This document shows positions 1 to 8,409 of a DNA stretch of 64,000 nt, piece after piece. The position numbers were made by a program, and so were the translations under genes. The notes under the pieces were generated by a model. That model searched no databases. It saw only the letters and a list, made by a program, of their open reading frames with translations, and had not been told where the DNA came from. The stretch's first letter is position 1. Every line of letters starts with the position of its first letter. The stretch is from Thalassobacillus devorans (GTDB lineage Bacteria; Bacillota; Bacilli; Bacillales; Halobacillaceae). Location of the stretch: NCBI RefSeq assembly GCF_011761345.1, contig NZ_JAASRY010000003.1, positions 186,001 through 250,000 of the forward strand, read 5' to 3'.

Positions 1-331
1 AGTCATCATAGCTCACACCAGTGCTTTCTGCCATCGCTTTCAGCTGATCGATCTGTTGTGGGTTTTCATTGCTTAAAAATTCTTCGTACGTTGCTGCGGT
101 TTCAGCATAGTCCATGTCCAGCTGGATAGTTGCAGCCGTCTGCTTGAATAAAGTAACATTCTGCTGGATTTCTTCTTTTGCAAGTTTGCCATACTGCTGT
201 CCGATTTCCTTGGCATTTCCTTTCAGATAGATGGTCGGATCTTCGTTAGCTTCCGCTCCATCCCCGCCGAATGGAAAAGCAGTCAGCATAAGTACCAAGG
301 CTATCGCTAACATTTTCATAAAGCCTTTCAT
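1..331 (-). CDS. C45-type autoproteolytic acyltransferase/hydrolase, N-terminal part
   Basis: Only the first 110 codons are inside the window; the gene runs off the left edge. The start ATG reads from 331. The protein begins with a short basic stretch, a hydrophobic signal-like segment (residues 6-19), then DGAEANEDPTIYLKG and a GNAKEIGQQYGKL motif. The pattern G-x-A-x-E-I-G-x-x-Y-G followed by a helix of EEI type is typical of the peptidase C45 / acyl-CoA:6-aminopenicillanate acyltransferase-like family, in which the Cys nucleophile comes about 100 residues later and so lies outside the window. Probably exported, given the signal-like N-terminus. The family call rests on the N-terminal motif only. 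Confidence 0.6.
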   Translation of the reverse strand, partial: MKGFMKMLAIALVLMLTAFPFGGDGAEANEDPTIYLKGNAKEIGQQYGKLAKEEIQQNVTLFKQTAATIQLDMDYAETAATYEEFLSNENPQQIDQLKAMAESTGVSYDD

Positions 332-460
332 CTCACCAGTCCCTTCCTGTGAATGTATAATCTATTCTAGTGGTTAATTGGAGAGATGGAAGGCTTCTGG
401 TACAAAATCTACCAATCGTTCTATAAAGATAGTACTTTTTTAGGGAGGGTTTGGTTTGCC

Positions 461-627
461 TGTCCAGTAAAGGGGAGGAGTGTCTAGATTGCCGTGTGCC
501 CTGTCTAGTAAAATTTGAAGAATGTCTAGTAAATCCTCGAAAGTGTCGAATAAAGCTTTGAAAATGTCCAGTAACCAAGGACCGCTGTCTAGTAACGAAC
601 AGGTATTGTCCAGTATCCTGGCACCTA
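461..627. repeat. Array A: eight copies of a TGTC(T/C)AGTAA word, 21-nt period
   Basis: The word TGTCTAGTAA or a one- or two-base variant starts at 461, 481, 502, 523, 544, 565, 586 and 607. The spacing is 20 once and then exactly 21 six times. The 11 bases between words differ from copy to copy. The array lies between the terminator of the desR operon and the upstream region of the C45-type gene. Twenty-one bases equal seven codons, so a frame stays open through the array and gives a false 7-residue repeat peptide. Not a CRISPR: word and spacer are too short and there is no cas gene. Confidence 0.85.
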
Positions 628-630
628 TGT

Positions 631-668
631 AAAAACGCCATGTCCCTTGCTGGAGACATGGCGGCCAT
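631..668 (-). terminator. Terminator of the des-desK-desR locus
   Basis: Stem CGCCATGTC (636-644) pairs with GACATGGCG (655-663) across a 10-nt loop. On the minus strand the stem is followed by a T run (complement of the A run at 631-635). It lies 17 nt past the desR stop. Confidence 0.85.
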
Positions 669-679
669 TATAAATATTT

Positions 680-1279
680 TTATTTAAACCAGCCTTTTTC
701 CTTAAAACGGGAAATCGCCTCAATCCGGTTGCCGACTTCGAGCTTTTCCAAAATTACAGAAATGTAATTACGGACGGTACCGGGAGTGATGTACAGTTGC
801 TTTGAGATTTCTTTCGTGTTTTTTCCGTCAGCCATCAGCTGGATGACTTGCTTCTCCCGTTCGGTCAGCGGATTGTCCTCGCTGTAAGCGAGGTCTACGA
901 GTTCCGGTGCATAGATGCGCTGGCCGTCCATGATCTTCCGGATCGAGGCTGCCAGTTCTTCACTTGGGCTGTCTTTCAACAAGTATCCGCTGACTCCGGC
1001 TTTCTGAGCCCGGGCGAAATAACCCGAACGGGCAAATGTTGTCAGGATGATGATTTTGCACGGATGGTCTCTCAGTTCTTCGGCGGCATCAAGGCCGGTT
1101 TTCAGTGGCATTTCAATATCCATGATACAGACATCAGGGTCATGTTTTTTCACGAGTTCGCACGCTTCTTCACCATTGCTGGCACTGCCGATGACTTCCA
1201 TATCTTCTTCAAGATCGAGCAGCGAACCAAGTGCTCCTAACAGCATGCGTTGATCTTCGGCTATGACAATGCGAATCAT
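680..1279 (-). CDS. desR: Response regulator DesR (NarL/LuxR type)
   Basis: 199-residue two-component regulator. Residues 1-115 form a receiver domain with the acidic pocket at E8/D9, phospho-acceptor D54 (CIMDIEMP) and the switch lysine in LLKDSP. Residues 135-199 form a LuxR-type HTH (LTEREKQVIQLMADGKNTKEI). It overlaps the end of desK by 4 nt (ATGA), so it is translated with its partner. In B. subtilis DesR is phosphorylated by DesK on cooling and activates des; sequence and gene order match that model closely. A terminator follows. Confidence 0.93.
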   Translation of the reverse strand: MIRIVIAEDQRMLLGALGSLLDLEEDMEVIGSASNGEEACELVKKHDPDVCIMDIEMPLKTGLDAAEELRDHPCKIIILTTFARSGYFARAQKAGVSGYLLKDSPSEELAASIRKIMDGQRIYAPELVDLAYSEDNPLTEREKQVIQLMADGKNTKEISKQLYITPGTVRNYISVILEKLEVGNRIEAISRFKEKGWFK

Positions 1280-2418
1280 ACCGATTCCTCCTGTTTGGTT
1301 GATTGGATAATGTTTGGCACTTCGATATAAAGTCTGGTGCCACCCCCTGCTGGAGAGGATACTTCCAAGATTCCATTGACAAATTCCAGGCGCTCTCTCA
1401 TGCCTTGCAGGCCGTGTCCATGCGTGCCGGCTTTTTCCTTAGCAATGCCGGTACCGTTATCTTCCACGGCCACCATTGTCTTTTCCTTCGACTGCTGGAC
1501 ATGGATGCGACAAACCGTCGCTTGACTATGTTTGACGACATTTGTGCATGCTTCTTTCAGACTCATGCTCATCACGTTTTCGACTAATGGGGGAGCATGC
1601 TTCAAGTGGGTATCACCTTCAAGCTGGAATTCTATTTGGGCTGCCTCCAGTAACTGCTGGACACGGATGATTTCTTCTTCAAGCTTGGCACCTTTCATAT
1701 TCGCCACCATTTCCCGTACTTCCTTCAAGGCGGTCCGTGCCGTCTGGTTGATATCATGGATTTCTTTTTTGGCGGCTTCCGGTTTCGCCTCCAACAGCTT
1801 CCCGGCTAAATCGCTTTTCAATCCGATCAAAGAAAGCTTTTGCCCCAGAGTATCATGTAAATCCCGGGCAATACGCTCTCGTTCTTCAATTACCCGCAGC
1901 TGGGAGATACGTTTGTTGGCATCTTCCAGTTGTCCTTCGAGGGCGATTCTTTTGTTTCGGTAGTATATCGTAAACGGAAGCAAAATGACCCCAAGCACAC
2001 TGATGATAATAAATGGCAGGTGAGGAAACAGGGATTCATTTTTGATAATGAAAACGAACGTCGTCGTCGCTACAGTCGTAGTGAGATGAACAATATATAA
2101 GGTTAGAAAACCTGCTTTACTCCGGATATTCCCGATGAAAAATGCGAGAAACAGTGCGAAGTAAATATAGCCGAACAGGATCGTCATCACAATGCTGATC
2201 GCCATCTCGATACTGACCCAGACATAGACCATCCAGTTATCGGAAATGAACGATAACCGATAGGCAAGGAAAAATAGCAGTACCATGAGAATGCCTAACA
2301 CGATATCCAAAGCGGAAGACGACCGGAAAATGAAAAAGAATGGCAGACCACAAAAGATGATCCAGACATAGATGCTGAGTCCTGTGTTTTTCGGGATGAT
2401 ATGATACCAGTTCTGCAT
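1276..2418 (-). CDS. desK: Thermosensor histidine kinase DesK
   Basis: 380 residues from the ATG at 2418, chosen because AAGGAGG precedes it; an upstream in-frame start adds 17 residues without a good ribosome binding site. Residues 10-155 hold several hydrophobic membrane segments. The HisKA_3 box ERERIARDLHDTLGQKLS carries the phospho-acceptor at H188, the same number as in B. subtilis DesK. A HATPase_c domain follows, with the N box around SLKEACTNVVKHS and G boxes DNGTGI and GHGLQGMRERL. Membrane-bound sensor of lipid order that acts as kinase or phosphatase on DesR. Lies between des and desR. Confidence 0.95.
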   Translation of the reverse strand: MQNWYHIIPKNTGLSIYVWIIFCGLPFFFIFRSSSALDIVLGILMVLLFFLAYRLSFISDNWMVYVWVSIEMAISIVMTILFGYIYFALFLAFFIGNIRSKAGFLTLYIVHLTTTVATTTFVFIIKNESLFPHLPFIIISVLGVILLPFTIYYRNKRIALEGQLEDANKRISQLRVIEERERIARDLHDTLGQKLSLIGLKSDLAGKLLEAKPEAAKKEIHDINQTARTALKEVREMVANMKGAKLEEEIIRVQQLLEAAQIEFQLEGDTHLKHAPPLVENVMSMSLKEACTNVVKHSQATVCRIHVQQSKEKTMVAVEDNGTGIAKEKAGTHGHGLQGMRERLEFVNGILEVSSPAGGGTRLYIEVPNIIQSTKQEESV

Positions 2419-2460
2419 AGTGGCCTCCTTGTTGTCTTGCTTATCTTTATTGTACAAGAA

Positions 2461-2494
2461 AACACCCATTCCATGCTGTATGAATGGGTGTGTT
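2461..2494 (-). terminator. Hairpin between des and desK
   Basis: ACACCCATTC and GAATGGGTGT form a stem of about 10 bp in the 80-nt gap after des, followed on the minus strand by TTTTCTTG. It could terminate des transcripts partially or fully, so desKR may also have its own promoter in the remaining gap; I could not identify one with confidence. Confidence 0.55.
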
Positions 2495-2498
2495 TAGA

Positions 2499-3551
2499 TT
2501 ATTTTTGCTGGAATCCCGGCTGCTTAGTCGCCAGTTTAGCAGCTTGCGGTTTTTTCATGCGCTGCTTCACTTCTTTAAAGCTGACGAATGTCTTATTCTC
2601 TTCATCATACAAACGGAAGCGGAGGGATTCTAAACTCGAAGCCATCGTAATTGTCGTCGCCTTCTGAAGCGGCGGTGTTGACTCATGCGCTTCTTCGAGA
2701 TGATAGTTAGGCACTCTCGGACTTAAGTGGTGGACGTGATGGTAGCCGATGCTTCCGGAAATCCACTCCAGCACTTTCGGAAGTTTGTAATAGGAACTGC
2801 CATCGACAGCTGCCTTGACGAAGTCCCATTCACTTTCCTCTTCAAAGTAGGAATCCTCAAATTGGTGCTGTACGTAAAATAACCAAATGCCAAGTGCGCC
2901 TGCTACATATAGAACGGGAAGCTGGATTAACAAAAATGCCTGCCAGCCGACTGCCCAAATCAACATCGAATAGAGAACAACCACCGATACGTTGGTCAAG
3001 TACGTATTCCTGCGTTCTTTTTTCTTGGCATCTTTACGGTTGAACCGGTTGGTGATCAAGAACAAGTAAAGCGGTCCAAGGCCAAACATGACGAGCGGGT
3101 TACGGTAAAAACGGTAAGCGAGACGCTCCCACGTTCCGGCTTTTTTATATTCTTCCACGGTCATGACCCAGATATCTCCGGTACCGCGCTTATCGAGATT
3201 GCCGCTGGTCGCGTGGTGGATCGCGTGCTCCCTCTTCCATTTTTCAAAAGGAAACAGCGTCAAAATCCCGGTGATGGTGCCGACAATCCGGTTCGCTTTA
3301 TTACTTTTGAAAAACGATTGGTGGGTACAGTCATGAAAAATGATGAATAACCGTACGACAAACCCGCCTGCCATCACAGAAAGGGCAAGTGTCAGCCAAA
3401 CCGACACGGACAGACTCTGGTATGCAAGAAACCATAGTAGGAAAAGCGGCGCCATTGTGTTAATCAGCTGCCGAACCCCAACCATTGTATCCGGTTTAGC
3501 AAAGGCAGAAACTTTCTTTTTCAGTTGCGCTTGTTTTTTTTGATCAGTCAT
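2499..3551 (-). CDS. des: Membrane acyl-lipid (fatty acid) desaturase Des
   Basis: 350 residues, the usual length for the B. subtilis delta-5 desaturase family. The three histidine boxes that bind the di-iron centre are intact: HDCTHQ (73-78), HAIHH (109-113) and HHVHH (near 275). Four or more membrane segments surround them. The enzyme adds double bonds to acyl chains of existing phospholipids to restore fluidity after cooling. First gene of the des-desK-desR group, with a candidate DesR operator upstream. Confidence 0.93.
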   Translation of the reverse strand: MTDQKKQAQLKKKVSAFAKPDTMVGVRQLINTMAPLFLLWFLAYQSLSVSVWLTLALSVMAGGFVVRLFIIFHDCTHQSFFKSNKANRIVGTITGILTLFPFEKWKREHAIHHATSGNLDKRGTGDIWVMTVEEYKKAGTWERLAYRFYRNPLVMFGLGPLYLFLITNRFNRKDAKKKERRNTYLTNVSVVVLYSMLIWAVGWQAFLLIQLPVLYVAGALGIWLFYVQHQFEDSYFEEESEWDFVKAAVDGSSYYKLPKVLEWISGSIGYHHVHHLSPRVPNYHLEEAHESTPPLQKATTITMASSLESLRFRLYDEENKTFVSFKEVKQRMKKPQAAKLATKQPGFQQK

Positions 3552-3620
3552 GGAATTAACTCCTTAATGGTTCATAGTAATATGGCTTTCAATTACGCCA
3601 TCCCTATCATAAAAAAATAC

Positions 3621-3674
3621 TGTCATGGATGTAAGACATAAACGTCAGGTAGCCTATATGACAAATGTCATATA
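3621..3674 (-). promoter_or_regulatory. Candidate DesR operator upstream of des
   Basis: A near-perfect palindrome TATATGACA-AA-TGTCATATA lies at 3655-3674, with a second TGTC/GACA pair at 3621-3638. The positions, 70-125 nt upstream of the des start, fit an activator site. DesR in B. subtilis binds tandem sites upstream of the des promoter; assignment here rests on position and symmetry and not on a verified consensus. Confidence 0.5.
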
Positions 3675-3678
3675 ATCT

Positions 3679-3713
3679 ACCCCGGGTCCTCCAGATTCTG
3701 GAGGACCCGGGGT
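3679..3713. repeat. Dispersed 35-bp GC-rich palindrome, copy 1
   Basis: Perfect 15-bp stem ACCCCGGGTCCTCCA / TGGAGGACCCGGGGT with a 5-nt loop. It lies between divergent genes (des and the vWA gene) and has no T run on either side, so it is not an ordinary terminator. Near-identical palindromes occur at 11191-11227 and 11836-11870. Confidence 0.85.
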
Positions 3714-3802
3714 GTTCGGGTACCCATACAATTTTTAGATAGGGTGGAGGACTCGTGCAGTGCTATTCTCTAATTACCATTTACAATAGAGGAGTGTTAA
3801 GC

Positions 3803-5053
3803 ATGAGCAAGTCTGTAAGTTTTACCCACGCCCTTCAGTACCCGTATGTGCCGACGACCGGCAAAGATTCCTTGTACCTTTTGCTGGAGCTGACCGCAGA
3901 TGATGTAAAAGAATCGAACCGTTCCCCGATTAATCTGTCGGTTGTATTGGACCGGAGCGGGTCGATGACAGGAAAACCCCTGGAATACTGTAAAGAAGCA
4001 AGCAAGTTCGTTGTAAATCAGCTTTCTGATCAGGATTTGATGAATATGGTTGTCTTCGACGGAGAGGTGGACACTCTCTTTGATGCACAGCCAGTCACCC
4101 ATAAAGATGGCTTGAAAACCACCATCGACGCAATCGAAACACGGGGAATAACTAATTTGAGCGGAGGATTAATCCAGGGCTGTCAGAACGTGCTCCAGCA
4201 GCCGGTCGACGACTATGTCAACCGGGTTCTGCTGCTCTCAGATGGTGTAGCTAATGCCGGAATCACAGACATCGACCAGCTTAAATATATTACAGAAGAC
4301 TACAACACAGCCGGGGCCGTTATGACCACTATGGGTGTCAGCGAGCACTTTGACGAAGAATTATTGGAGACAATTGCAGATGCAGGCAAGGGTACCTTTT
4401 ATTTTATTGACAAGGTTGAAGCAATCCCGGACATTTTTGCCAAAGAATTAGAGGGGCTTCTATCTGTTGTCAGCCAAAATGTAACCCTGACGCTAAATCC
4501 CGCTGAGGGAGTGAGCATTAAAAGTGTGCTCGGTTACGAAGCCCGTGAAACAGCTGGTGGGGTGGAAATCAAACTGGGCGATTTCTATGCGAAGGAAATG
4601 AAATCGCTTTTGATTGAATGTGCTGTCCCGCCAGGCAGGGAAGGAGAGGCAGAGGTGATGCAAGTCGCAGGTTCATTAATCGACGTCACGGAGAGAGCAA
4701 AACCGCAATCCTTCGTTCATCCTGTCTCTGTTATCTATACGAAAGACCTCGAAAAATTGACGCAATCCAGTGATCCTGAGGTAGATAAACAGGTGCAAAT
4801 AACTAAGTCTGCCCAAACGTTGGAGCAGGCGTTGCAATTATTCGATGAAGGAGATTTTGAAGAAGGCAAGAATCTATTATATAGCAACATCTCCCATATG
4901 GAAGATATGGCCAACGAACTGGGAGATGAGGAGCTATTAGTAGAATCGGCAGTCATGAAAGAGAAGCTTGCTGATTTCGATTATTCCAAGCAGACAAGAA
5001 AGGAACTCCATGCTGAGAAATACCGGCAGATGAAGCGAAGAAAGCGGGATTAA
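3803..5053 (+). CDS. von Willebrand factor A domain protein
   Basis: 416 residues from the ATG at 3803, chosen for the upstream GAGGAG; a longer frame from 3755 has no better site. Residues 40-210 form a vWA domain with a complete metal-binding MIDAS motif, D50-x-S52-x-S54 (LDRSGSM), a downstream Thr in TRGITNLSGG and a DG in LLLSDGVA. The rest is a beta-rich segment followed by a helical, charged C-terminus (EALQLFDEGDFEEGKNLL). No signal peptide or membrane span, so cytoplasmic. Only one base separates its stop from the downstream nuclease frame, which suggests co-transcription and a shared job. Partner and substrate unknown. Confidence 0.85.
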   Translation: MSKSVSFTHALQYPYVPTTGKDSLYLLLELTADDVKESNRSPINLSVVLDRSGSMTGKPLEYCKEASKFVVNQLSDQDLMNMVVFDGEVDTLFDAQPVTHKDGLKTTIDAIETRGITNLSGGLIQGCQNVLQQPVDDYVNRVLLLSDGVANAGITDIDQLKYITEDYNTAGAVMTTMGVSEHFDEELLETIADAGKGTFYFIDKVEAIPDIFAKELEGLLSVVSQNVTLTLNPAEGVSIKSVLGYEARETAGGVEIKLGDFYAKEMKSLLIECAVPPGREGEAEVMQVAGSLIDVTERAKPQSFVHPVSVIYTKDLEKLTQSSDPEVDKQVQITKSAQTLEQALQLFDEGDFEEGKNLLYSNISHMEDMANELGDEELLVESAVMKEKLADFDYSKQTRKELHAEKYRQMKRRKRD

Positions 5054-5108
5054 GGTGAGATTATTCTGGGGGCCGATCGACCGGTTCCCGCAGTCAGGAG
5101 GGAAACAG

Positions 5109-6008
5109 GTGACATTTACCAATCAACAAAAGGAAGCCCTGTTAGCTGTTACGACCGATCGGCACCAGCTTCATAAAATTCTGGCCAGGGTGAAGACCAA
5201 CAAAAATGCCCTCAGGAACAATGAGAAAACCTATTATGACGAAGACAAGGATCGACAGAGTCGGACAGCATACTATCAGTGCATCGATTTTGCTGATCCG
5301 GATACCTTAAGAAAACTCGAGAATCTGCTGGAACAAACACACACCAATCCAGTGAGATATGATCCTGGTGAATATGTCTATCCATGGGTGGACCTGCGTC
5401 CGGACGGAGACCTGAAAAGTATTTATTCCGGGGAAAAGCGCGAGGTGGAAGATGTGATCCGGGAAGACTATGAAACTTCGATCAAGCGCAAACAGGTCCT
5501 GGAACAAGTGTCAGGTAAAGGTGCGGCCAAAGCTCAATTGATACAAATCGCAAGCCAGCTGAAATTTAATTGTGAACACACCGTCCCGCAATCCTGGTAT
5601 GATGCCAAAGAGCCGATGCGAGGCGATATCCATCAGCTATTCACGTGTGATCCTTTGTGCAACTCGATCAGAAGCAACTACCCTTATCATGATTTTGAAA
5701 ATTACAATCCAGGCTCCATCGACACCGAACGTATCGAAGAATCCTGTGGTAAAGCAGAAAATGAATTATTTGAACCGGAATACGCCAAAGGCACTGTCGC
5801 CAGGGCGATGCTATACTTTTTGCTTCGCTACCCGGACAAAATCGAACCAGCCTATCGAAAGAAGATTGATGTTGCCCTGTTGTATGATTGGCACAGTAAC
5901 TTTCCACCGACGATTTACGAACGTCATCGTAACGAGGCGATCCAGGGAATCCAGGGTAACCGTAATCCTTATATTGACTTTCCTGAAGAAATGATGAAAT
6001 TTAGTTAA
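5109..6008 (+). CDS. Endonuclease I family DNase without signal peptide
   Basis: 299 residues from a GTG at 5109, preceded at good distance by AGGAGGG; an earlier GTG at 5055 is possible and would add 18 residues. The endonuclease I fold is shown by NCEHTVPQSW (E156/H157), DIHQLF (H175), ELFEPEYAKGTVARAML and the family's closing motif RNEAIQGIQGNRNPYID. Secreted relatives such as B. subtilis Bsn cleave DNA and RNA outside the cell. This one begins MTFTNQQKEA with no export signal, so it should stay inside, where a nonspecific nuclease would have to be restrained. It follows the vWA gene directly. Confidence 0.88.
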   Translation: MTFTNQQKEALLAVTTDRHQLHKILARVKTNKNALRNNEKTYYDEDKDRQSRTAYYQCIDFADPDTLRKLENLLEQTHTNPVRYDPGEYVYPWVDLRPDGDLKSIYSGEKREVEDVIREDYETSIKRKQVLEQVSGKGAAKAQLIQIASQLKFNCEHTVPQSWYDAKEPMRGDIHQLFTCDPLCNSIRSNYPYHDFENYNPGSIDTERIEESCGKAENELFEPEYAKGTVARAMLYFLLRYPDKIEPAYRKKIDVALLYDWHSNFPPTIYERHRNEAIQGIQGNRNPYIDFPEEMMKFS

Positions 6009-6039
6009 AGATGATGCGTTATGGAATAGGGGGTTGGTA

Positions 6040-6216
6040 ATGAAACTTAACATTCTAGCAGGAATTTTAATTGGTTTTTCTATTGCATTTCTAATAAAAG
6101 GGGTATGGACGGGTGATTTTGACTGGGGATGGTGGATAACTATGCTTATCGGAGGAACCATAGGAGGATTGATCATTACCATACTCGTTAGATATAAGGA
6201 AAACGGTAGTAAATAG
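6040..6216 (+). CDS. Small two-helix membrane protein
   Basis: 58 residues from the ATG at 6040, with a G-rich site (AGGGGG) upstream; a TTG two codons earlier is possible. Two hydrophobic segments (about 5-20 and 30-48) are separated by a TGDFDWGWW turn, with a charged RYKENGSK tail. No family recognised. Lies 31 nt after the nuclease gene on the same strand and may be its third operon member. A terminator follows. Confidence 0.65.
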   Translation: MKLNILAGILIGFSIAFLIKGVWTGDFDWGWWITMLIGGTIGGLIITILVRYKENGSK

Positions 6217-6232
6217 TAAGAGGTACAAAAAA

Positions 6233-6262
6233 CTCCGGGCAAGGATTTTTGCCCGGAGCGTT
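6233..6262. terminator. Bidirectional terminator
   Basis: CTCCGGGC (6233-6240) pairs with GCCCGGAG (6251-6258), with A/T runs on the outer sides. It sits between convergent genes ending at 6216 and 6264. Confidence 0.8.
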
Positions 6263-6263
6263 T

Positions 6264-6467
6264 TCATTTACGTTGACCTGGTTTAATCATTTTGTATTTG
6301 GTATAACTCCACCAGGCTGCCACGACTATGGCCAGAACCACGGTGACGATAAATAATAGGCCGTTCCCTTCACCGATGGCTTTCAGGACGATGGCCAGTA
6401 CGGCTAATAAAAGGGAGACTGTCTGGAGTACGGTTGCTTTTCTTTCTAAAGCTTTTGTATTCTTCAT
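6264..6467 (-). CDS. Small membrane protein
   Basis: 67 residues from the ATG at 6467, chosen because AAGGAG lies upstream. A basic N-terminus (MKNTKALERK) is followed by two hydrophobic helices (about 14-31 and 37-53) and a basic tail YTKYKMIKPGQRK. No family recognised; topology suggests both ends face the cytoplasm. Single-gene unit between a terminator and the next gene. Confidence 0.65.
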   Translation of the reverse strand: MKNTKALERKATVLQTVSLLLAVLAIVLKAIGEGNGLLFIVTVVLAIVVAAWWSYTKYKMIKPGQRK

Positions 6468-6550
6468 TATACTAACTCCTTGTATAAACACTTCCTGCGT
6501 TATTGTAGCACAATCATGTTACTTCCATTGTTTCATAGGAAACAATGATT

Positions 6551-7219
6551 CTATTTTTCACCCTTCACTTCTTTCACAACTTCCTGACCAAAGTGCCCGA
6601 GTTTTCCTTCGCTGTATGAGCGCATGACTTCTGGTGCCAGTGAACGCCACGCTCTATCTTTATATTTTACAGGCAGGCTTCTTTTTTCAAATTGCTCTTC
6701 TATTTCTACAGCTGCTTTTACTGCATGATAGGTAGCAAGTTTATTGACCTGGATGACGACTTCCTCGCTGTCTTTTTCTATAGTCCCGACTGCTTTAAAC
6801 ATATCGATCACTGAATCAGGTAATGTTTGCTCACTGATGAATAAGCCGTTTCCGTGTTCCTTTAAGTCAGTTGCATGTCCCATGAATTTTAAGCCTGCAA
6901 TGTGCAAATCAGGAAACTCTTTCTTGACTTCGTTTGTCATTAAGGAAGTCGCCATATTAATATAGCATGTCTTCGAATCCTCCCTTTGGGAAAGGAAAGG
7001 TATAATTTTATTTGCAGGAAGCGCTAAAAACAATACGTCCAGTTCACTTATTTCTTTTTCCTCAATTTTAATTCCATTAGAATACTGAGTGATAAATTCT
7101 TCTGTTCTCCTGGTATTCGGGTGATATACGCCAATGGGGATTTGTTGCTCGGCCCATTGCTCCATCATTGCATTACCCAGTTTTCCTATTCCCGCTAAAC
7201 CAACCTTAGGATTTGCCAT
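6551..7219 (-). CDS. NAD(P)-binding protein resembling pyrroline-5-carboxylate reductase
   Basis: 222 residues. The N-terminus VGLAGIGKLGNAM is a Rossmann dinucleotide-binding loop, followed by VYHPNTRRTEEF (a basic patch suited to the NADPH phosphate) and LDVLFLALPANKI, as in ProC and F420:NADPH oxidoreductase folds. It lacks a clear ProC dimerisation domain and its last third is helical and charged. Substrate not predictable. Monocistronic, divergent from the HD-GYP gene. Confidence 0.7.
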   Translation of the reverse strand: MANPKVGLAGIGKLGNAMMEQWAEQQIPIGVYHPNTRRTEEFITQYSNGIKIEEKEISELDVLFLALPANKIIPFLSQREDSKTCYINMATSLMTNEVKKEFPDLHIAGLKFMGHATDLKEHGNGLFISEQTLPDSVIDMFKAVGTIEKDSEEVVIQVNKLATYHAVKAAVEIEEQFEKRSLPVKYKDRAWRSLAPEVMRSYSEGKLGHFGQEVVKEVKGEK

Positions 7220-7352
7220 TATTAAGCCTCCCTAAAATTTTTAATTCAAGTATTCATATTATAACAAGTGTGCCGAAAATATTATTAAAGAAATTTTTTT
7301 GAAAGAGTCTTATGTGGTTATATACACTGAATAATAAAATTGGAGGAATAAG

Positions 7353-8243
7353 ATGAGAAGTTATAGTTTACAAGAACTAGCAAACTTGATAGATAGAAAC
7401 CCTGTCGCGGTAGGGGAATGGTTTAATGAATTGGAACTAAATATAAACCATCATGTTTCGACAGCCCAAGGAGAAAGGGTTTTTGATGAACAAGATTTGA
7501 AGATAGCTGAGTATATTGCAGAAAAAAGGGACGAACGACTTCCTTTTGAAGAAATCTTTAAAATAATAGATGAGCTTTTTGTGCGTAAACCTCCTGTAGA
7601 AGATAAAAAGCAGCGGGCTAAGACTGAAGTGAATGTTGAGGAACCCTTTACTGGCTTAGGACGGGATCCAGAAACACTATTTTATGAGATTGCTCAGGAT
7701 AATGAAGTTATTAAAATGTTTAAATATCATTCATTGCGAGTAATGTACATGGCCAGTATGCTGGCGAAACGAGTGAATTGCTATGATGAGGATTTGCGTA
7801 TCGCTGCCATGCTTCATGATATAGGAAAAATGGGTCTATCTAAAAATATATTATTGAAGCCTGGTAAGTTGAGTGAATTAGAGTTTACCCTTATCCAAAG
7901 TCATTGTCACATCGGAAATGTTATTGTCCGAAAACATCTTGGTCTGACCAGAGCTGCAAAGTTTGTGCGCGACCATCATGAAAAGTGGGATGGGACAGGG
8001 TATCCAAGGAGATTGCTAGGGGATGAGATTACTGTTCAAGGCAGGATCATTTCTATTTGTGATGCCTTCGATACTATGACCATTGACCAAAGAAATTACA
8101 ATAAGAAAACATTAGGTTATGAAGAGGCATTTCAGGAATTACAGCGTTGCGCCTGGACCCAATTTGACGGAAATCTGGTAAACTCTTTTGTTTCCATGAT
8201 GCAGGACATTTCTATACCTGAGTATATGATCCAAAAAGAATAA
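7353..8243 (+). CDS. HTH-HD-GYP fusion, probable c-di-GMP phosphodiesterase
   Basis: 296 residues. The first 70 residues resemble a MerR/RacA-type winged helix (YSLQELANLIDRN, then ERVFDEQDLKIAEYI). A linker leads to an HD-GYP domain from about residue 105: H126, HD155-156 in AAMLHDIGKMG, and HHEKWDGTGYP (208-218), so metal ligands and the GYP signature are intact. HD-GYP enzymes hydrolyse cyclic di-GMP. The fusion suggests that DNA binding and c-di-GMP turnover are linked in one protein, but the HTH may serve as a dimer or partner surface. No membrane segment. The gene is more AT-rich than its neighbours. Confidence 0.87.
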   Translation: MRSYSLQELANLIDRNPVAVGEWFNELELNINHHVSTAQGERVFDEQDLKIAEYIAEKRDERLPFEEIFKIIDELFVRKPPVEDKKQRAKTEVNVEEPFTGLGRDPETLFYEIAQDNEVIKMFKYHSLRVMYMASMLAKRVNCYDEDLRIAAMLHDIGKMGLSKNILLKPGKLSELEFTLIQSHCHIGNVIVRKHLGLTRAAKFVRDHHEKWDGTGYPRRLLGDEITVQGRIISICDAFDTMTIDQRNYNKKTLGYEEAFQELQRCAWTQFDGNLVNSFVSMMQDISIPEYMIQKE

Positions 8244-8409
8244 AGGGAGACAGAAGTACAGATTAGTGATTTCCTTCTACATAATATTCGTACAGGAATT
8301 ATGTCCTAAATTAGTAAGAAAAACGTTCTGTTTTTACATCTATCAAAAGGAAATGGTAGAAAAAGAACGAATTAAGGTGAATATTCTGAATTTATGAGGA
8401 GGAATTTCA

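Noticed and set aside
333-668. 111-residue minus-strand frame with seven-residue repeats
   Set aside because: It is the translation of array A; a 21-nt period keeps any frame in step. No domain, and the words vary in ways that do not preserve residues.
7299-7324. Sigma-A promoter TTGAAA...TATATA before the HD-GYP gene
   Set aside because: Spacer is only 14 bp, too short for a standard promoter.
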